Shown here: positions 16,329 through 25,490 of the stretch, one piece after another | Numbering within the stretch: position 1 is the first letter of the stretch | Layout: every line of letters starts with the position of its first letter | Source: Pseudomonas helleri | GTDB taxonomy: Bacteria; Pseudomonadota; Gammaproteobacteria; Pseudomonadales; Pseudomonadaceae | NCBI RefSeq assembly: GCF_001043025.1 | Contig: NZ_JYLD01000007.1 | Location: 124,001 to 188,000, forward strand | Length of the DNA: 64,000 nucleotides | Direction of reading: 5' to 3' | Program-made: the position numbers and the translations under genes | The notes under the pieces: generated by a model | Told to the model about the DNA's origin: nothing | The model's input: only the letters and a program-made list of their open reading frames with translations | Database searches by the model: none

Positions 16329-17254
16329 AGCGGCAATTTCCCGAACTCACCGGCGGTTATCACCTGCCGCGCTTTGCCCGGGTTGTCGGTATCGCTGACG
16401 CTCCGGCCAATGCCGGCATCTGCGACGACTTCCGTCCGCGCTTTGCGGTGGATCTGCAGCTGCTGGACGAGAACGATGAACCGGATACCGCGCTGCCCGT
16501 GCTGGCCGGTGTGCCGCTGCCATTGTCCGTGGGCGGCGATGAAATGGGCTTCTTGGGCTTTCCCGAAGAAGGCACCCGCGTTGTGGTGTGCTTTGCCTAC
16601 GGCCTGCCCAACAAGCCCTACGTTCAAACGATCTTGCCGCACGGCTTGAGCCTGCCGAAGGTGCCCAAGGGTGACCAGGTGTGGCAGCACAGCGAAGGCG
16701 CACAGCAGCGCGTTGACGCCGATGGCAACTGGCTGCGCCAGACCGAGGGCCGGATCCGTGACAAGTCGATCGAACGCGACGTTGAGAGCCTGACCAACGC
16801 TGAACGCCACCAAAGCAGCACGGTAGAGGTTGAAGACCATTCAACGGAGTCAGTCGGCGGGGTCAAGACGATCGAGGCGGTCGGCGCACTCAAGCTGCTG
16901 TCAGGCGGATCCGCGAGCCTGGCCGCACTGGATGACCTGCACCTGGCCAGTGGCCGCGACCTTAACCAGGTTGTAGCGCAAAAACTCAACCTGACCGTGG
17001 GCGGCAACGTGCTGGAGCAAATCCAAGGCATGCGCCGCAGCCTGGCCACCACGACCTGGCTGGGCTCCGAAGGCGTGAACGTGCTGCAGATCCTGTGTGA
17101 TCTGCTCGACCTGGTGCAGGCGATGAACACGCAGCTGGCCAGCCACACCCACGTGCCTGGCCCCGCGCCGAGCCCAACTGATGCCACTGGATTCACTGCG
17201 AAGGCCGCCCAGGCATTGGAGCTGGCCGCGCAGTTGAAACCCATCACCGCTTAA
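16301..17254 (+). CDS. Baseplate spike / assembly protein V (gp45-like)
   Basis: 317 residues from ATG16301, overlapping the hub gene. The N-terminal part has the OB-fold character of spike proteins (HLPRFARVVGIADAPANAG; LPLSVGGDEMGFLGFPEEGTRVVVCFAYG). The middle has repeating short strands (DVESLTNAERHQSSTVEVEDHSTESVGGV...), consistent with a triple-stranded beta-helix needle, and the C-terminal about 60 residues are helical with a His-Thr-His near PG. It would pierce the outer membrane on contraction. P2 gpV/gpD equivalents are otherwise missing here, so this cassette replaces them. Confidence 0.7.
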   Translation: MEDAIRRSVERQFPELTGGYHLPRFARVVGIADAPANAGICDDFRPRFAVDLQLLDENDEPDTALPVLAGVPLPLSVGGDEMGFLGFPEEGTRVVVCFAYGLPNKPYVQTILPHGLSLPKVPKGDQVWQHSEGAQQRVDADGNWLRQTEGRIRDKSIERDVESLTNAERHQSSTVEVEDHSTESVGGVKTIEAVGALKLLSGGSASLAALDDLHLASGRDLNQVVAQKLNLTVGGNVLEQIQGMRRSLATTTWLGSEGVNVLQILCDLLDLVQAMNTQLASHTHVPGPAPSPTDATGFTAKAAQALELAAQLKPITA

Positions 17255-17269
17255 ACAAAGGAATTCGAA

Positions 17270-20200
17270 GTGGAATTAAAAAACTTCTTTGCCCAGGACG
17301 ACCAGGGCAATAAATTGGCCGGTGCGACCTGCTACCTGTACCAGCGCGGTACCGAAAGTCTGGTGGGCTCGCTGTACAAAGCCAATGGCTCGCCCTTGGC
17401 CAACCCGTTCACCACGGACACTAACGGACTGGCCCAGTTCGCAGCGGCCAATGGGCTCTATGATGTGCGCGTGGTCAGTGGTGGTCGTGATTACCGTCTC
17501 CCCATGCAGTTTAACGACGTTGCAGAAACGGTGATGACGGCCCAAGCAGCGGCCAGTCGTGCTGAGCAGGCAAGGGATGTAGCGCAGCAGTGGGTAGATA
17601 TTTTCCCTAATACTGATGAAGGCTTGAAAAAAACCCTGACTGGAAAATATTTCAGCGTCCCGTCTGAAAGCAGTCGCGAATATCTCATTCTTTATCAGAA
17701 CAACTCAGGTGTAGCGGTTGAAAAAAAAAGCTATCCGAGTGCCGAGAGCGTGGCGAGCGCGCGTGCGCAGTGGCTGGCTGGAGACGCTGAGTCGTCAAGT
17801 GCTGTCATTCCGATTATCGATGCAATCAGTGCACTGCGGATTAAAGGGGGCAGTAAGGCCAGAACTTATCGAATCATTATTGTTGCCAAAAACGACGCCA
17901 TGTATGCGGATCGTCTGCAGATTGCGGATGACCTTGGCAACAACTGGTCTTTTACTGGAACTGCGGCGGGAAAGGATGACGGACCTGTCAGCGTGACACT
18001 CATCGGTACAGGTGGTGTCTCGTTTATTGCCACGATTGATTATCGAAAGATCACCACCGACGGTGTGGTTTTCAATAGTGCAGTCTCAATGGCTCTTAAG
18101 CTTTCACCACGGATTTTCGATTTGGCAGAATTTGATGCCAGCCTTGAAGTCGTTACTCATGGTGTAGAAACTGCCGTTACTGCTGCCGCCACTGCCAATG
18201 AGGGGGTAAGCGATGTGAGGGCACGCTTTCCTAACCCGTGGCGCGATTTATCCGCCGCAGTCACAACTAACACCAGTCAAGCCCAGGTACTTGCCGCTAT
18301 CCTCGCAGTTCAAGCAAGAAACAGCGACAGAACAAAACAATATAAGGTTTCAGTGCTGTGCAAAGATGATTCAGCAGCTAAAGACCGCCTAATTATTCAA
18401 GACAACAGTGCGCCGCCTCGCAGTTGGTCTTTTAATGGTGAAATACCAGGTAAGACGTCCGGCCCTGTTTGGGTTAAAGCTGTCAGCGCCGACAACGATA
18501 TAAGTTTCGATTTGCTAATTGATTACCGGCGGATCACAACCACCGGGATAATTCTTAATACAACTGGCGATCTGTTCAAACTTTCATCGCAAATTTTTGA
18601 GTTGGATCGTTTGCGCGCTGAAATTCCTAGTTTGCCCCCAGTTGTGCCGCCTGCGTCTGTAGCAGCTTTGGCGCGTGCAATTCGTGTTTCTGTTGCCGGC
18701 AGCTCGATCACGTGGGGCAACGGCTGGCTTGGCGAAGATTCATATGTCGGTGATGTAGAGCGCTACCTGCGTAACGAGCTGGCCACCACCTTACATGGTA
18801 CGGACTTCGCTTTGACTGGCACGTCCGCAACGGTGAGCAACAAGCTTTTTTACAAAGGGGCAGCGCTGCGCCTGCAGGGCGTAAACACCGAGGCCCGCTT
18901 TGACCTGTACGGTGATGAGCTGTCTCTGTGTATTGCCCGAGAGCGCGGCAATACTGGGGCGTCCAGGGTTGAGGTTTACGCGGACGGCGCGCTGCTGGAT
19001 ACCTTTACCACCTGGAACGATGAACCGTTTGCGACTGGTCAGCGTGCGAGCTTTGCCGGCGACGGGGCAACACGCCAGTTTGATCTTGACCAAGCCTTTA
19101 CTTATGGGCACAGCGTCACGGTGGACGGGGCAGCAAAAAACGTGCAAATGAATACAGGCGGCTACGGCGCTGGCTTCCCCGCCGGTGTTGATGCCCTGGT
19201 GATTCGCAAGCTGGTGACGGTAAGTGGTGTTGCGCAGGTGCGTCATTTCTTGTGGTTTGCTGTGGCGCCTGCCAGCGGAGCGGCAATTGCCGCCACCTTT
19301 TCGGCGGGAGAGTCGATCACTTATGTGCGCGGAACTGTCGGGCAGACCGCGCAAGCGCTGACCAGTGCCAACGAGTCGCCCTATGGCGACGGTAATGTAG
19401 CGTTTGATCCGGCCAACCCGGCTAATCTTTCGTCAGGCCTTGGCTTTCGCGAAACCGACCCGCGATCCGTGGTCAGCTGGAGTTTCAACACGACAGCTAA
19501 GCGCGCCTTTCGGGTAAAAATCGTCGACCTAGATCCTCGCGCAACTGGCACCCCGCAGCTCTATTTGAATGCGGCGACCAACCGCATGCACCATCTGCAG
19601 AACGCCGGCATTGGTGGCTGGACGGCTGCTTTGCTGCTCAGTGACAGCGGGCTCAACAACATTGCATCCGTTCAGCGCTTTCAGCCGGATGTCTTGTTGT
19701 TTGAGAGCTGCACCAACGACGACTGGCAGACTCATGTGGATCGGGCGTGGCGCAGCCGAACCGGCCTGACTGATGCTCAGGTGCGCGGCGAAGAGACCTC
19801 AAACTGGTTCCATGCTGTCACGTACGTGGGGCCCAACAATTACAACGTCGACGACAACCGTGTGTTGATTACGGCGATCACTGAAAACTCAGTGACATTC
19901 GATGGCGTTGGTGCCGCGTTCTCTGTGGTTCCGGGTGATGTTGTGATTTTGGGCGATTTCAAGGGTGACAACCGGCGTTTATCCTGCCGCGTGGTTAAGG
20001 GGTGGGATTCGACCAATCGGCGTTTGACCTGGGCCAGACCGCTGAACCCGCGTGAACTGATCCATATCAGCAGCCTGAATGACCTGGTTGGCAGCACCGC
20101 CATGGTTAAGGGCGCTCCGGCTTGGGTTTCCAGCGTGGAGGCGGTTATCGACGGAGTTCGCGCAGCACTGCCAGAGTGCGCTATCGCCATCGGTACAGGC

Positions 20201-20779
20201 GGTATTCCCAACTTCTACAACCGTCGTTTGGAAGGCTATCGCGAGTTGGCGGCTGATATTGCGCGGCGCAAGGCCGTGTTGTTTGAAGACTTCTATGCTC
20301 GCACTCTTGCTTGGCAGTACACCCAGCCTGCAACGGCCCAGCTGTATATCGATTCCAACCAGGGCACTGTGAGTACAGGGGCTAGCGCATACACGTTGTA
20401 TTTGAGTGGCGGCAAGCCAAACCCGTTAACTGATAGCAATGCCAACCTTTATCGGGGCTGGTCTGTGAAAGTTGATGGTGTTGAGCGAATCAATCGCGGG
20501 TGCCACATCGCAGGCGGCTACAAGTCTGGCTGGCCAAGCAGTGTGACTCAAATGTCCAAAGGTAATGTAGGAGTTGTTGGGGATAACTATCGAGTGGTGT
20601 TTGAGTCAAACGCTCCTGCTGCAGGCGCGGTCATTGTGATCAAGCGTACTGCTGCGAAATGGGCAACGGATGACACTCACCCAGGAGCTTTTGGCATTCC
20701 TGTGTTTGGCCAGGCAGCAGTAACCGCTCTAGTATCAGCCGTGAATACGGCAGTTGGAAGTTTCGGATTAAAGCGTTGA
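17270..20779 (+). CDS. Large tail fibre/tailspike with duplicated module and SGNH hydrolase fold
   Basis: 1169 residues from GTG17270 (AAAGGA seven bases upstream). Residues 1-85 are a virion-attachment beta domain, followed by a helix (about 87-115). Residues about 181-285 and 327-444 are two copies of one module: both hold a DRL...WSF...GK..GPV pattern and end IDYR(K/R)ITT-G-(V/I)-N. From 475 on there is an SGNH hydrolase pattern: Gly477-Ser-Ser479 (block I, Ser479 as nucleophile), Asn816-Asp817 (block III), Asp1134-x-x-His1137 (block V). The long gap between blocks I and III suggests an inserted beta-sandwich domain at about 530-780. Function inferred: deacetylation or de-esterification of surface polysaccharide during adsorption. 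The 17.6-18.65 kb part is clearly AT-richer than neighbours, a sign of modular exchange. Confidence 0.75.
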   Translation: MELKNFFAQDDQGNKLAGATCYLYQRGTESLVGSLYKANGSPLANPFTTDTNGLAQFAAANGLYDVRVVSGGRDYRLPMQFNDVAETVMTAQAAASRAEQARDVAQQWVDIFPNTDEGLKKTLTGKYFSVPSESSREYLILYQNNSGVAVEKKSYPSAESVASARAQWLAGDAESSSAVIPIIDAISALRIKGGSKARTYRIIIVAKNDAMYADRLQIADDLGNNWSFTGTAAGKDDGPVSVTLIGTGGVSFIATIDYRKITTDGVVFNSAVSMALKLSPRIFDLAEFDASLEVVTHGVETAVTAAATANEGVSDVRARFPNPWRDLSAAVTTNTSQAQVLAAILAVQARNSDRTKQYKVSVLCKDDSAAKDRLIIQDNSAPPRSWSFNGEIPGKTSGPVWVKAVSADNDISFDLLIDYRRITTTGIILNTTGDLFKLSSQIFELDRLRAEIPSLPPVVPPASVAALARAIRVSVAGSSITWGNGWLGEDSYVGDVERYLRNELATTLHGTDFALTGTSATVSNKLFYKGAALRLQGVNTEARFDLYGDELSLCIARERGNTGASRVEVYADGALLDTFTTWNDEPFATGQRASFAGDGATRQFDLDQAFTYGHSVTVDGAAKNVQMNTGGYGAGFPAGVDALVIRKLVTVSGVAQVRHFLWFAVAPASGAAIAATFSAGESITYVRGTVGQTAQALTSANESPYGDGNVAFDPANPANLSSGLGFRETDPRSVVSWSFNTTAKRAFRVKIVDLDPRATGTPQLYLNAATNRMHHLQNAGIGGWTAALLLSDSGLNNIASVQRFQPDVLLFESCTNDDWQTHVDRAWRSRTGLTDAQVRGEETSNWFHAVTYVGPNNYNVDDNRVLITAITENSVTFDGVGAAFSVVPGDVVILGDFKGDNRRLSCRVVKGWDSTNRRLTWARPLNPRELIHISSLNDLVGSTAMVKGAPAWVSSVEAVIDGVRAALPECAIAIGTGGIPNFYNRRLEGYRELAADIARRKAVLFEDFYARTLAWQYTQPATAQLYIDSNQGTVSTGASAYTLYLSGGKPNPLTDSNANLYRGWSVKVDGVERINRGCHIAGGYKSGWPSSVTQMSKGNVGVVGDNYRVVFESNAPAAGAVIVIKRTAAKWATDDTHPGAFGIPVFGQAAVTALVSAVNTAVGSFGLKR

Positions 20780-20798
20780 CCGTAAGCTAAGCCCAATC

Positions 20799-20823
20799 AG
20801 CCCGCCGCATGGCGGGCTTTTTC
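20799..20823 (+). terminator. Rho-independent terminator of the late operon
   Basis: The stem AGCCCGCC-GCAT-GGCGGGCT is followed by a T-run, 20 bases after the tail fibre stop. It ends the run of linked phage structural genes. Confidence 0.9.
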
Positions 20824-21552
20824 ATGTCAGCCAAAAAGACAAAACTCCGCAGCGAGGCGGGGCTTCTATTTGGGTTGTTTGTATTCAGTATCGTCACCCT
20901 CTAATTATACGCTTCTTGAATAGATGTTGGGAGTATGTGAGCGCCCAGCCTGCAAATTTATTTAATGCCATTCAAGTGCGCTCGTGCGGGCTCTGCTGGG
21001 GTGTGTGGTGGGTCATTTGCACCTGGTGCGGCAGATACTTGCCCGATTGGCCGGCAAGTGGCGGCGTTGGCCTGAAAAATCGTCGCGGAAAGAAAAATTC
21101 CAAAGAAAAAGCACTTATCCCCCTCCCGCCGACGGGCCTTGTGTCCTTTTTTTGTGCAAATTCGAATGTAGTGCAAACCATCCTGCAGCCCAGGCGGTCC
21201 GTGGGGCTCTGCAGCCGATCGCCATTTGCACAGAATGCAAAGTTTTGACAAAAAATGCAGCGCGCTTGCACAGCGGCACACGGCGCGGTCAGTGAAGCGG
21301 TTGCGGCCAAGTGCCCGGATTCATTGGGCGAAACATTTTAAAACCCAGTTTTCAGTGTGTTTTCAAAAACGCGCTCGGTCTTTTTGCGGTGGGTATTGGT
21401 GATGAGCGGGGGAAGGCCGAACTCCCTGTAGGCCTTGTACTGCGTGGCTTTACGCTATATCGCTCGGTTGCACGGGCTTTCACTTTCAAGTATGGCTGTT
21501 TGAAAGGATTTAACGTCAGAGACGCAAAGCTCAGAGATGAAGGTCTATGTGG
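20824..21552. other. Unassigned 0.73-kb block at the prophage right end
   Basis: No gene can be called with confidence. ORFs of about 100-110 codons exist on both strands (for example 20916-21248 plus, 20984-21295 plus, 20958-21281 minus), but none has a good ribosome site, a recognisable domain or consistent codon use. The plus ORF at 20916 is unusually rich in Cys and Trp. Composition is mixed: 20980-21310 is GC-rich, 21310-21552 AT-rich. A late-control or regulatory segment, a decayed gene or part of the attachment region are all possible. Confidence 0.4.
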
Positions 21553-22869
21553 TTAAGAGGGATCATCATCATCAATCGTGCTCTTGTGGATATGAGCTTG
21601 ATTGATATCCTTGAGGCTATTCATCATTTGATAGTGGTAAAAAATATTTGCGATTCTGTCTGCGTTCGTATCCTGTAGGTGATTATTAGTTGTATTTTCT
21701 AAGTCTTTTTTAAAGATCGCGAGTGTTTGAGCTGCTTTTTCTAACTTCTCGTTCTCCGAAAAGATACTGAGTTTTTTATATTCCTCATCAAGATTGTAAT
21801 TCATGTTGGGGTATAAATGTCTGGAAAGGTTGTACTTTTCGGCTTCTAGTAGTGCATTTCTATACTTTTCCATGATGAGCGAAGTGCTATCGGTTGCCAA
21901 AGTATCATAGTTCATTAATCTTTGGGTCTGATTTTTGATGGCGTCCTTTATAGAGCTGTCATGTAATTTTACGTTGAGTGCTTTTTGCGCATTGTTTAGA
22001 AAGTCAGATGTAGAATACATGTGAAAAAATTCTACCGCAGAATCATTGTAAATCTCACTTCTAAGTGCTTCTAGAGGGCCTATGATTTTTGATCCAGAGG
22101 ATTTCATAATCTCCCACCAGTCTTCCTTCGTGTCATCGGTTATGAAGAAAACATTTTTTATTAGGGGGGTACTGGCGTGTTCAGTAATTTGTCTCCAGAT
22201 TATCAGGTCGCCAAATTTGCGCTCATAAGTTAAGTTGTTGTGGTAAAACATAGGCTTTGAACCAGTTGCACTGTCCTTTCCCGTGTCCTTGAAGCCAGGT
22301 GGTATTCGTTTTTCATATCTATTTTTTCCTTCTAGATAGAGTTCATCCAGCCATTTTTGATCTTTAGGGGGAGGGCCAACTCGACCTTCAGTGATGCTAT
22401 ATATTTTTTGTAATACTTCATCGTGGGAGCGAACATCGGGCTGTTTTTTGTCCCAAGGGTCGACCTTTTTTTTAAATTCATTAATTGCGGACTCTATCGA
22501 GAGAATAAGCTGCTGGGATAGTTCTTGTATTTTGGGGAACTTTTTTTGTAACTGGTGCCCAGATAACTCTGTCTTAAGGTTGCTCAGGAGTTGTTCAGGT
22601 TTGCTTTTGAGATCTTGAAAAATTTTCTTCTCGCGACTAATAATATTCAATCGCTGATTATGAAATTCTAGTCCCTCATGAAACGGTATCCAAACCTTGT
22701 CTTCAATTTTTTGAACTGCAGCAAAAAAATCCTTTCTAGTCTGCTGCTCAAATCCATACAAATTCAGAAGTACATTTGTATCGAAAACGAATATGGTTTC
22801 GTCACTTTTCCATGCTGTTTGAATCGCGTCATCTGATGGCGGCGTAAAGCTCTTAAACAGGCTTTTCAA
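21553..22869 (-). CDS. PIN-like domain nuclease, prophage-borne accessory (possible defence) gene
   Basis: 438 residues on the strand opposite to the phage genes, strongly AT-rich and Lys-rich, unlike both phage and host neighbours, so recently acquired. The N-terminus FVFDTNVLLNLYGF holds the first PIN acidic pair (Asp30, Asn32). Other candidates for the acidic cluster are Glu65/Glu68, Asp221 (GDLIIW) and Asp245/246 (FFITDDTKEDWW), which fits a large PIN-like (PIN_8/DUF4935-type) RNase fold with a helical insert at about 75-200 and a helical C-terminal extension (290-438). Start is TTG22869 with AGGGG seven bases upstream. No toxin-antitoxin partner is seen. Placement beyond the fibre terminator is where P2-like prophages keep immunity genes. 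Anti-phage function is inference. Confidence 0.7.
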   Translation of the reverse strand: MKSLFKSFTPPSDDAIQTAWKSDETIFVFDTNVLLNLYGFEQQTRKDFFAAVQKIEDKVWIPFHEGLEFHNQRLNIISREKKIFQDLKSKPEQLLSNLKTELSGHQLQKKFPKIQELSQQLILSIESAINEFKKKVDPWDKKQPDVRSHDEVLQKIYSITEGRVGPPPKDQKWLDELYLEGKNRYEKRIPPGFKDTGKDSATGSKPMFYHNNLTYERKFGDLIIWRQITEHASTPLIKNVFFITDDTKEDWWEIMKSSGSKIIGPLEALRSEIYNDSAVEFFHMYSTSDFLNNAQKALNVKLHDSSIKDAIKNQTQRLMNYDTLATDSTSLIMEKYRNALLEAEKYNLSRHLYPNMNYNLDEEYKKLSIFSENEKLEKAAQTLAIFKKDLENTTNNHLQDTNADRIANIFYHYQMMNSLKDINQAHIHKSTIDDDDPS

Positions 22870-23483
22870 TTAATACCCCTATGCATACTGAGCAAATGGG
22901 TAACGCTACTCCTCAAAGGCAGGTGTTGTCTAGATGGGCTCTAATTCGATACCCAATGCTTTGCTTGCGTTCTATGGCTTACCAAGACATCCAGCTGGCG
23001 AGGCAGACGGACCCTACACGATTTGTTTGCTGGATACCTACATGGTGAGTGCTTTCTAGCCCAGAAATGCTGCGGCTTGATGGATATTTCATTGCGTATA
23101 GGTTTGATATCTTAGGCGCAACCCAAGGAAACAAAGCCAACCTTAGGGTTGGCTGGCGTGGTAACGGTGGACATGGCGAACCTCGGTATGTAGTGACGTT
23201 ACATGCCCGTAAAGGCTGCACGACGAACGGGCGCTTGGAGTTTGCGCGCCTCTGATCAAAAAAAGTGCGCAATTTTAGCTATGGTGAACGCACTTGACCA
23301 GCGTTATACGGGGATTTACGACGAGTGCTGCGCTATGCTGCGCGCCGTTGCGAAACCCGCTTTTTAACGAAGCTGATTTCGTAGGTAAAAGTCGTGGCTA
23401 ACAGTCAGGAAATCAGAGCATGCTGCACACCAAATGCGGCGCTCGCCATTAAGAAACACGGTCCAAAGTCGTAGGAGTGGTTA
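22870..23483. other. Prophage/core junction region without a confident gene
   Basis: The right prophage boundary should lie here. A 68-codon plus ORF (23049-23255) and an overlapping 97-codon minus ORF (22979-23272) are both open; neither has a clear ribosome site or known domain. A perfect 8-bp hairpin AGCCAACC-TTAG-GGTTGGCT is at 23135-23154, with TTTGTTT after it on the minus strand. The last 150 bases are the kup leader. Confidence 0.45.
23135..23154 (-). terminator. Hairpin, possible weak terminator or junction element
   Basis: Perfect 8-bp stem with 4-base loop. On the minus strand it is followed by an interrupted U-tract (TTTGTTT). It could stop leftward transcription entering the prophage. 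No gene clearly ends at it. Confidence 0.35.
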
Positions 23484-25385
23484 ATGGGGCATGTCAGTAG
23501 TCCGGCAACAGAAGACGGTCACTCAAAGGCAAAACCTATCGGAATGCTGGTTGCCGCGGTTGGCGTGGTATATGGCGATATCGGTACCAGCCCGCTGTAC
23601 ACCCTTAAAGAGGTGTTTACCGGCGGGTATGGCGTACAGGTTAACCACGATGGTGTCTTCGGCATTTTGGCGTTGATCCTGTGGTCGCTGATCTGGGTGG
23701 TCTCGATCAAGTACGTGCTGTTTATCCTGCGCGCCGACAACGAAGGCGAGGGCGGGATCATGGCCCTTACTGCGCTGGCGCGCCGCGCGGCCTCGCCTTA
23801 TCCCAAGTTGCGCACGGTGCTGGTAATTCTGGGGTTGATTGGCGCTTCGCTGTTCTATGGCGACAGCATGATTACCCCGGCCATTTCCGTGTTGTCGGCG
23901 GTTGAAGGTCTGGAGCTGGCGTTTGCCGGGTTGGATCGCTGGGTCGTGCCGCTGGCGCTGATTGTGCTGATCGCGCTGTTTTTGATTCAGCGTCGCGGCA
24001 CGGCCACACTCGGCAAGCTGTTCGGGCCGATCATGGTGCTGTGGTTTGTGGTGCTCGGTGGCCTGGGGATTCATGGCATCGCTCAGCACCCGGAGGTGCT
24101 TAACGCGCTGAACCCGGTGTGGGGCGTGCGTTTCTTTGTCTCGCACCCGGGCATGGGGGTGGCGATTCTGGGCGCGGTGGTGCTGGCGTTGACCGGTGCT
24201 GAAGCGCTGTACGCCGACATGGGCCACTTTGGGCGCAAGCCGATTGCCCGCGCCTGGTTCATTCTGGTGCTGCCTGCGCTGGTGCTCAATTACTTCGGCC
24301 AAGGGGCTTTGCTTCTGGAAAACCCGGAAGCGGCGCGTAACCCGTTCTACCTGCTGGCACCAAGCTGGGCGTTGATCCCTCTGGTGGGGCTGGCCACGCT
24401 GGCCACCGTTATTGCCTCTCAGGCAGTGATTTCCGGGGCCTTCTCGTTGACCCGCCAGGCCATTCAACTGGGCTACATCCCGCGCATGCACATTCAGCAC
24501 ACGTCCAGTGCCGAGCAGGGGCAGATCTATATCGGCGCGGTGAACTGGTCGTTGATGGTCGGGGTTATTTTGCTGGTGTTGGGCTTTGAGTCGTCGGGCG
24601 CCCTGGCGTCGGCCTACGGTGTGGCCGTGACCGGGACCATGTTGATCACCAGTATTCTGGTGTCGGCGGTCATGCTCATGCTGTGGAAGTGGCCACCTGT
24701 GTTGGCGGTGCCGGTGTTGGTCGGCTTTCTGCTGGTTGACGGCCTGTTCTTCGCCGCCAACGTACCGAAAATCGTCCAGGGCGGTGCCTTCCCGGTTTTG
24801 GCGGGGATCGTGCTGTTTATCCTGATGACCACCTGGCGGCGTGGCAAACAATTGCTGGTGGATCGTCTGGATGAAAGCGCGTTGCCGCTGCCGCTGTTTA
24901 TCAGCAGCATCCGTGTTCAGCCGCCGCATCGGGTGCAAGGTACAGCGGTGTTCCTGACCGCCCGGCCGGACGCAGTGCCGCACGCGCTATTACATAATCT
25001 GCTGCACAACCAGGTGCTGCATGAGCAAGTGGTTTTGCTCACCGTGGTCAACGAAGACACGCCGCGCGTGCCTGCGCAGCGGCGGTTTGAAGTGGATGCT
25101 TACGGTGAGGGGTTCTTCCGGGTCATCTTGCACTTTGGCTTTATGGATGAAACGGACGTGCCCGAGGCGCTCAAACTGTGCCATCTCGACGAGCTGGACT
25201 TCAGCCCGATGCGCACGACCTACTTCCTGAGCCGCGAGACGGTCATTGCTTCCAAGCTGGTGGGTATGGCGCGTTGGCGGGAAGGGTTGTTTGCCTTCAT
25301 GTTGAAGAACGCCAACAGCAACTTGCGCTTCTTTAACCTGCCGGTAAACCGGGTGATCGAACTGGGAACCCAGGTCGAGATGTAA
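23484..25385 (+). CDS. kup: Low-affinity potassium uptake protein Kup
   Basis: 633-residue inner-membrane K+/H+ symporter of the KUP/HAK/KT family. The signature [18 protein letters not shown] lies at about residues 28-45; about twelve hydrophobic helices follow to residue 450, and a 170-residue soluble C-terminal domain ends the protein, the normal family length. TAGGAG precedes ATG23484. In P. aeruginosa kup is next to rimO and the acvB-mprF pair; here acvB-mprF are present on the right, and the prophage occupies the left flank. A REP palindrome separates it from the convergent acvB. Confidence 0.95.
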   Translation: MGHVSSPATEDGHSKAKPIGMLVAAVGVVYGDIGTSPLYTLKEVFTGGYGVQVNHDGVFGILALILWSLIWVVSIKYVLFILRADNEGEGGIMALTALARRAASPYPKLRTVLVILGLIGASLFYGDSMITPAISVLSAVEGLELAFAGLDRWVVPLALIVLIALFLIQRRGTATLGKLFGPIMVLWFVVLGGLGIHGIAQHPEVLNALNPVWGVRFFVSHPGMGVAILGAVVLALTGAEALYADMGHFGRKPIARAWFILVLPALVLNYFGQGALLLENPEAARNPFYLLAPSWALIPLVGLATLATVIASQAVISGAFSLTRQAIQLGYIPRMHIQHTSSAEQGQIYIGAVNWSLMVGVILLVLGFESSGALASAYGVAVTGTMLITSILVSAVMLMLWKWPPVLAVPVLVGFLLVDGLFFAANVPKIVQGGAFPVLAGIVLFILMTTWRRGKQLLVDRLDESALPLPLFISSIRVQPPHRVQGTAVFLTARPDAVPHALLHNLLHNQVLHEQVVLLTVVNEDTPRVPAQRRFEVDAYGEGFFRVILHFGFMDETDVPEALKLCHLDELDFSPMRTTYFLSRETVIASKLVGMARWREGLFAFMLKNANSNLRFFNLPVNRVIELGTQVEM

Positions 25386-25410
25386 GCCGTCCTGTAGCGA
25401 CGTTAAAACT

Positions 25411-25478
25411 CTGTAGGAGCGAGCGTGTCTCGCGATCTTTTAAGATCAAAAGATCGCGAGGCAAGCTCGCTCCTACAG
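25411..25478. repeat. REP-type palindrome, kup-acvB
   Basis: Inverted arms CTGTAGGAGCGAGC and GCTCGCTCCTACAG enclose CTCGCGATCTTTT / AAAAGATCGCGAG, nearly perfect. Located between the convergent ends of kup and acvB, where it can also act as a bidirectional transcript end. The same family recurs at 37673, 42142, 46165, 50281, 50691, 59058 and 61964. Confidence 0.9.
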
Positions 25479-25490
25479 GGGTTGCGTGTG

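Larger units (their letters stand above)
1..22900 (+). mobile_element. Late region of an HP1/P2-like myovirus prophage (right part)
   Basis: Twenty-six or so tightly packed, mostly overlapping plus-strand genes encode head, tail, lysis, baseplate and fibre proteins in P2/HP1 order. Capsid genes are present, so this is a phage and not a headless tailocin. The left boundary lies outside the window: portal, large terminase, replication, repressor and integrase genes are not seen. The right boundary is inferred to lie between the PIN-domain gene (ends 22869) and kup (starts 23484), because kup starts the recognisable core synteny. No attR repeat can be identified without the left junction. Confidence 0.85.

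Noticed and set aside
1..20779. R-type tailocin instead of prophage
   Set aside because: Capsid, scaffold, small terminase and head completion genes are present and intact.
20826..20870. Second hairpin after the late terminator (CTCCGCAGCGAGGCGGGG)
   Set aside because: Arms do not pair well enough for a terminator; only short GC matches.
20958..21281. Minus ORF as an Ogr/Delta-type late activator
   Set aside because: Cys residues do not form the CxxC-x(22-26)-CxxxxC pattern of Ogr proteins and there is no ribosome site.
23523..24983. 486-codon minus ORF antisense to kup
   Set aside because: Gln/His/Arg-rich shadow of the kup gene in a GC-rich genome; no ribosome site or domain.
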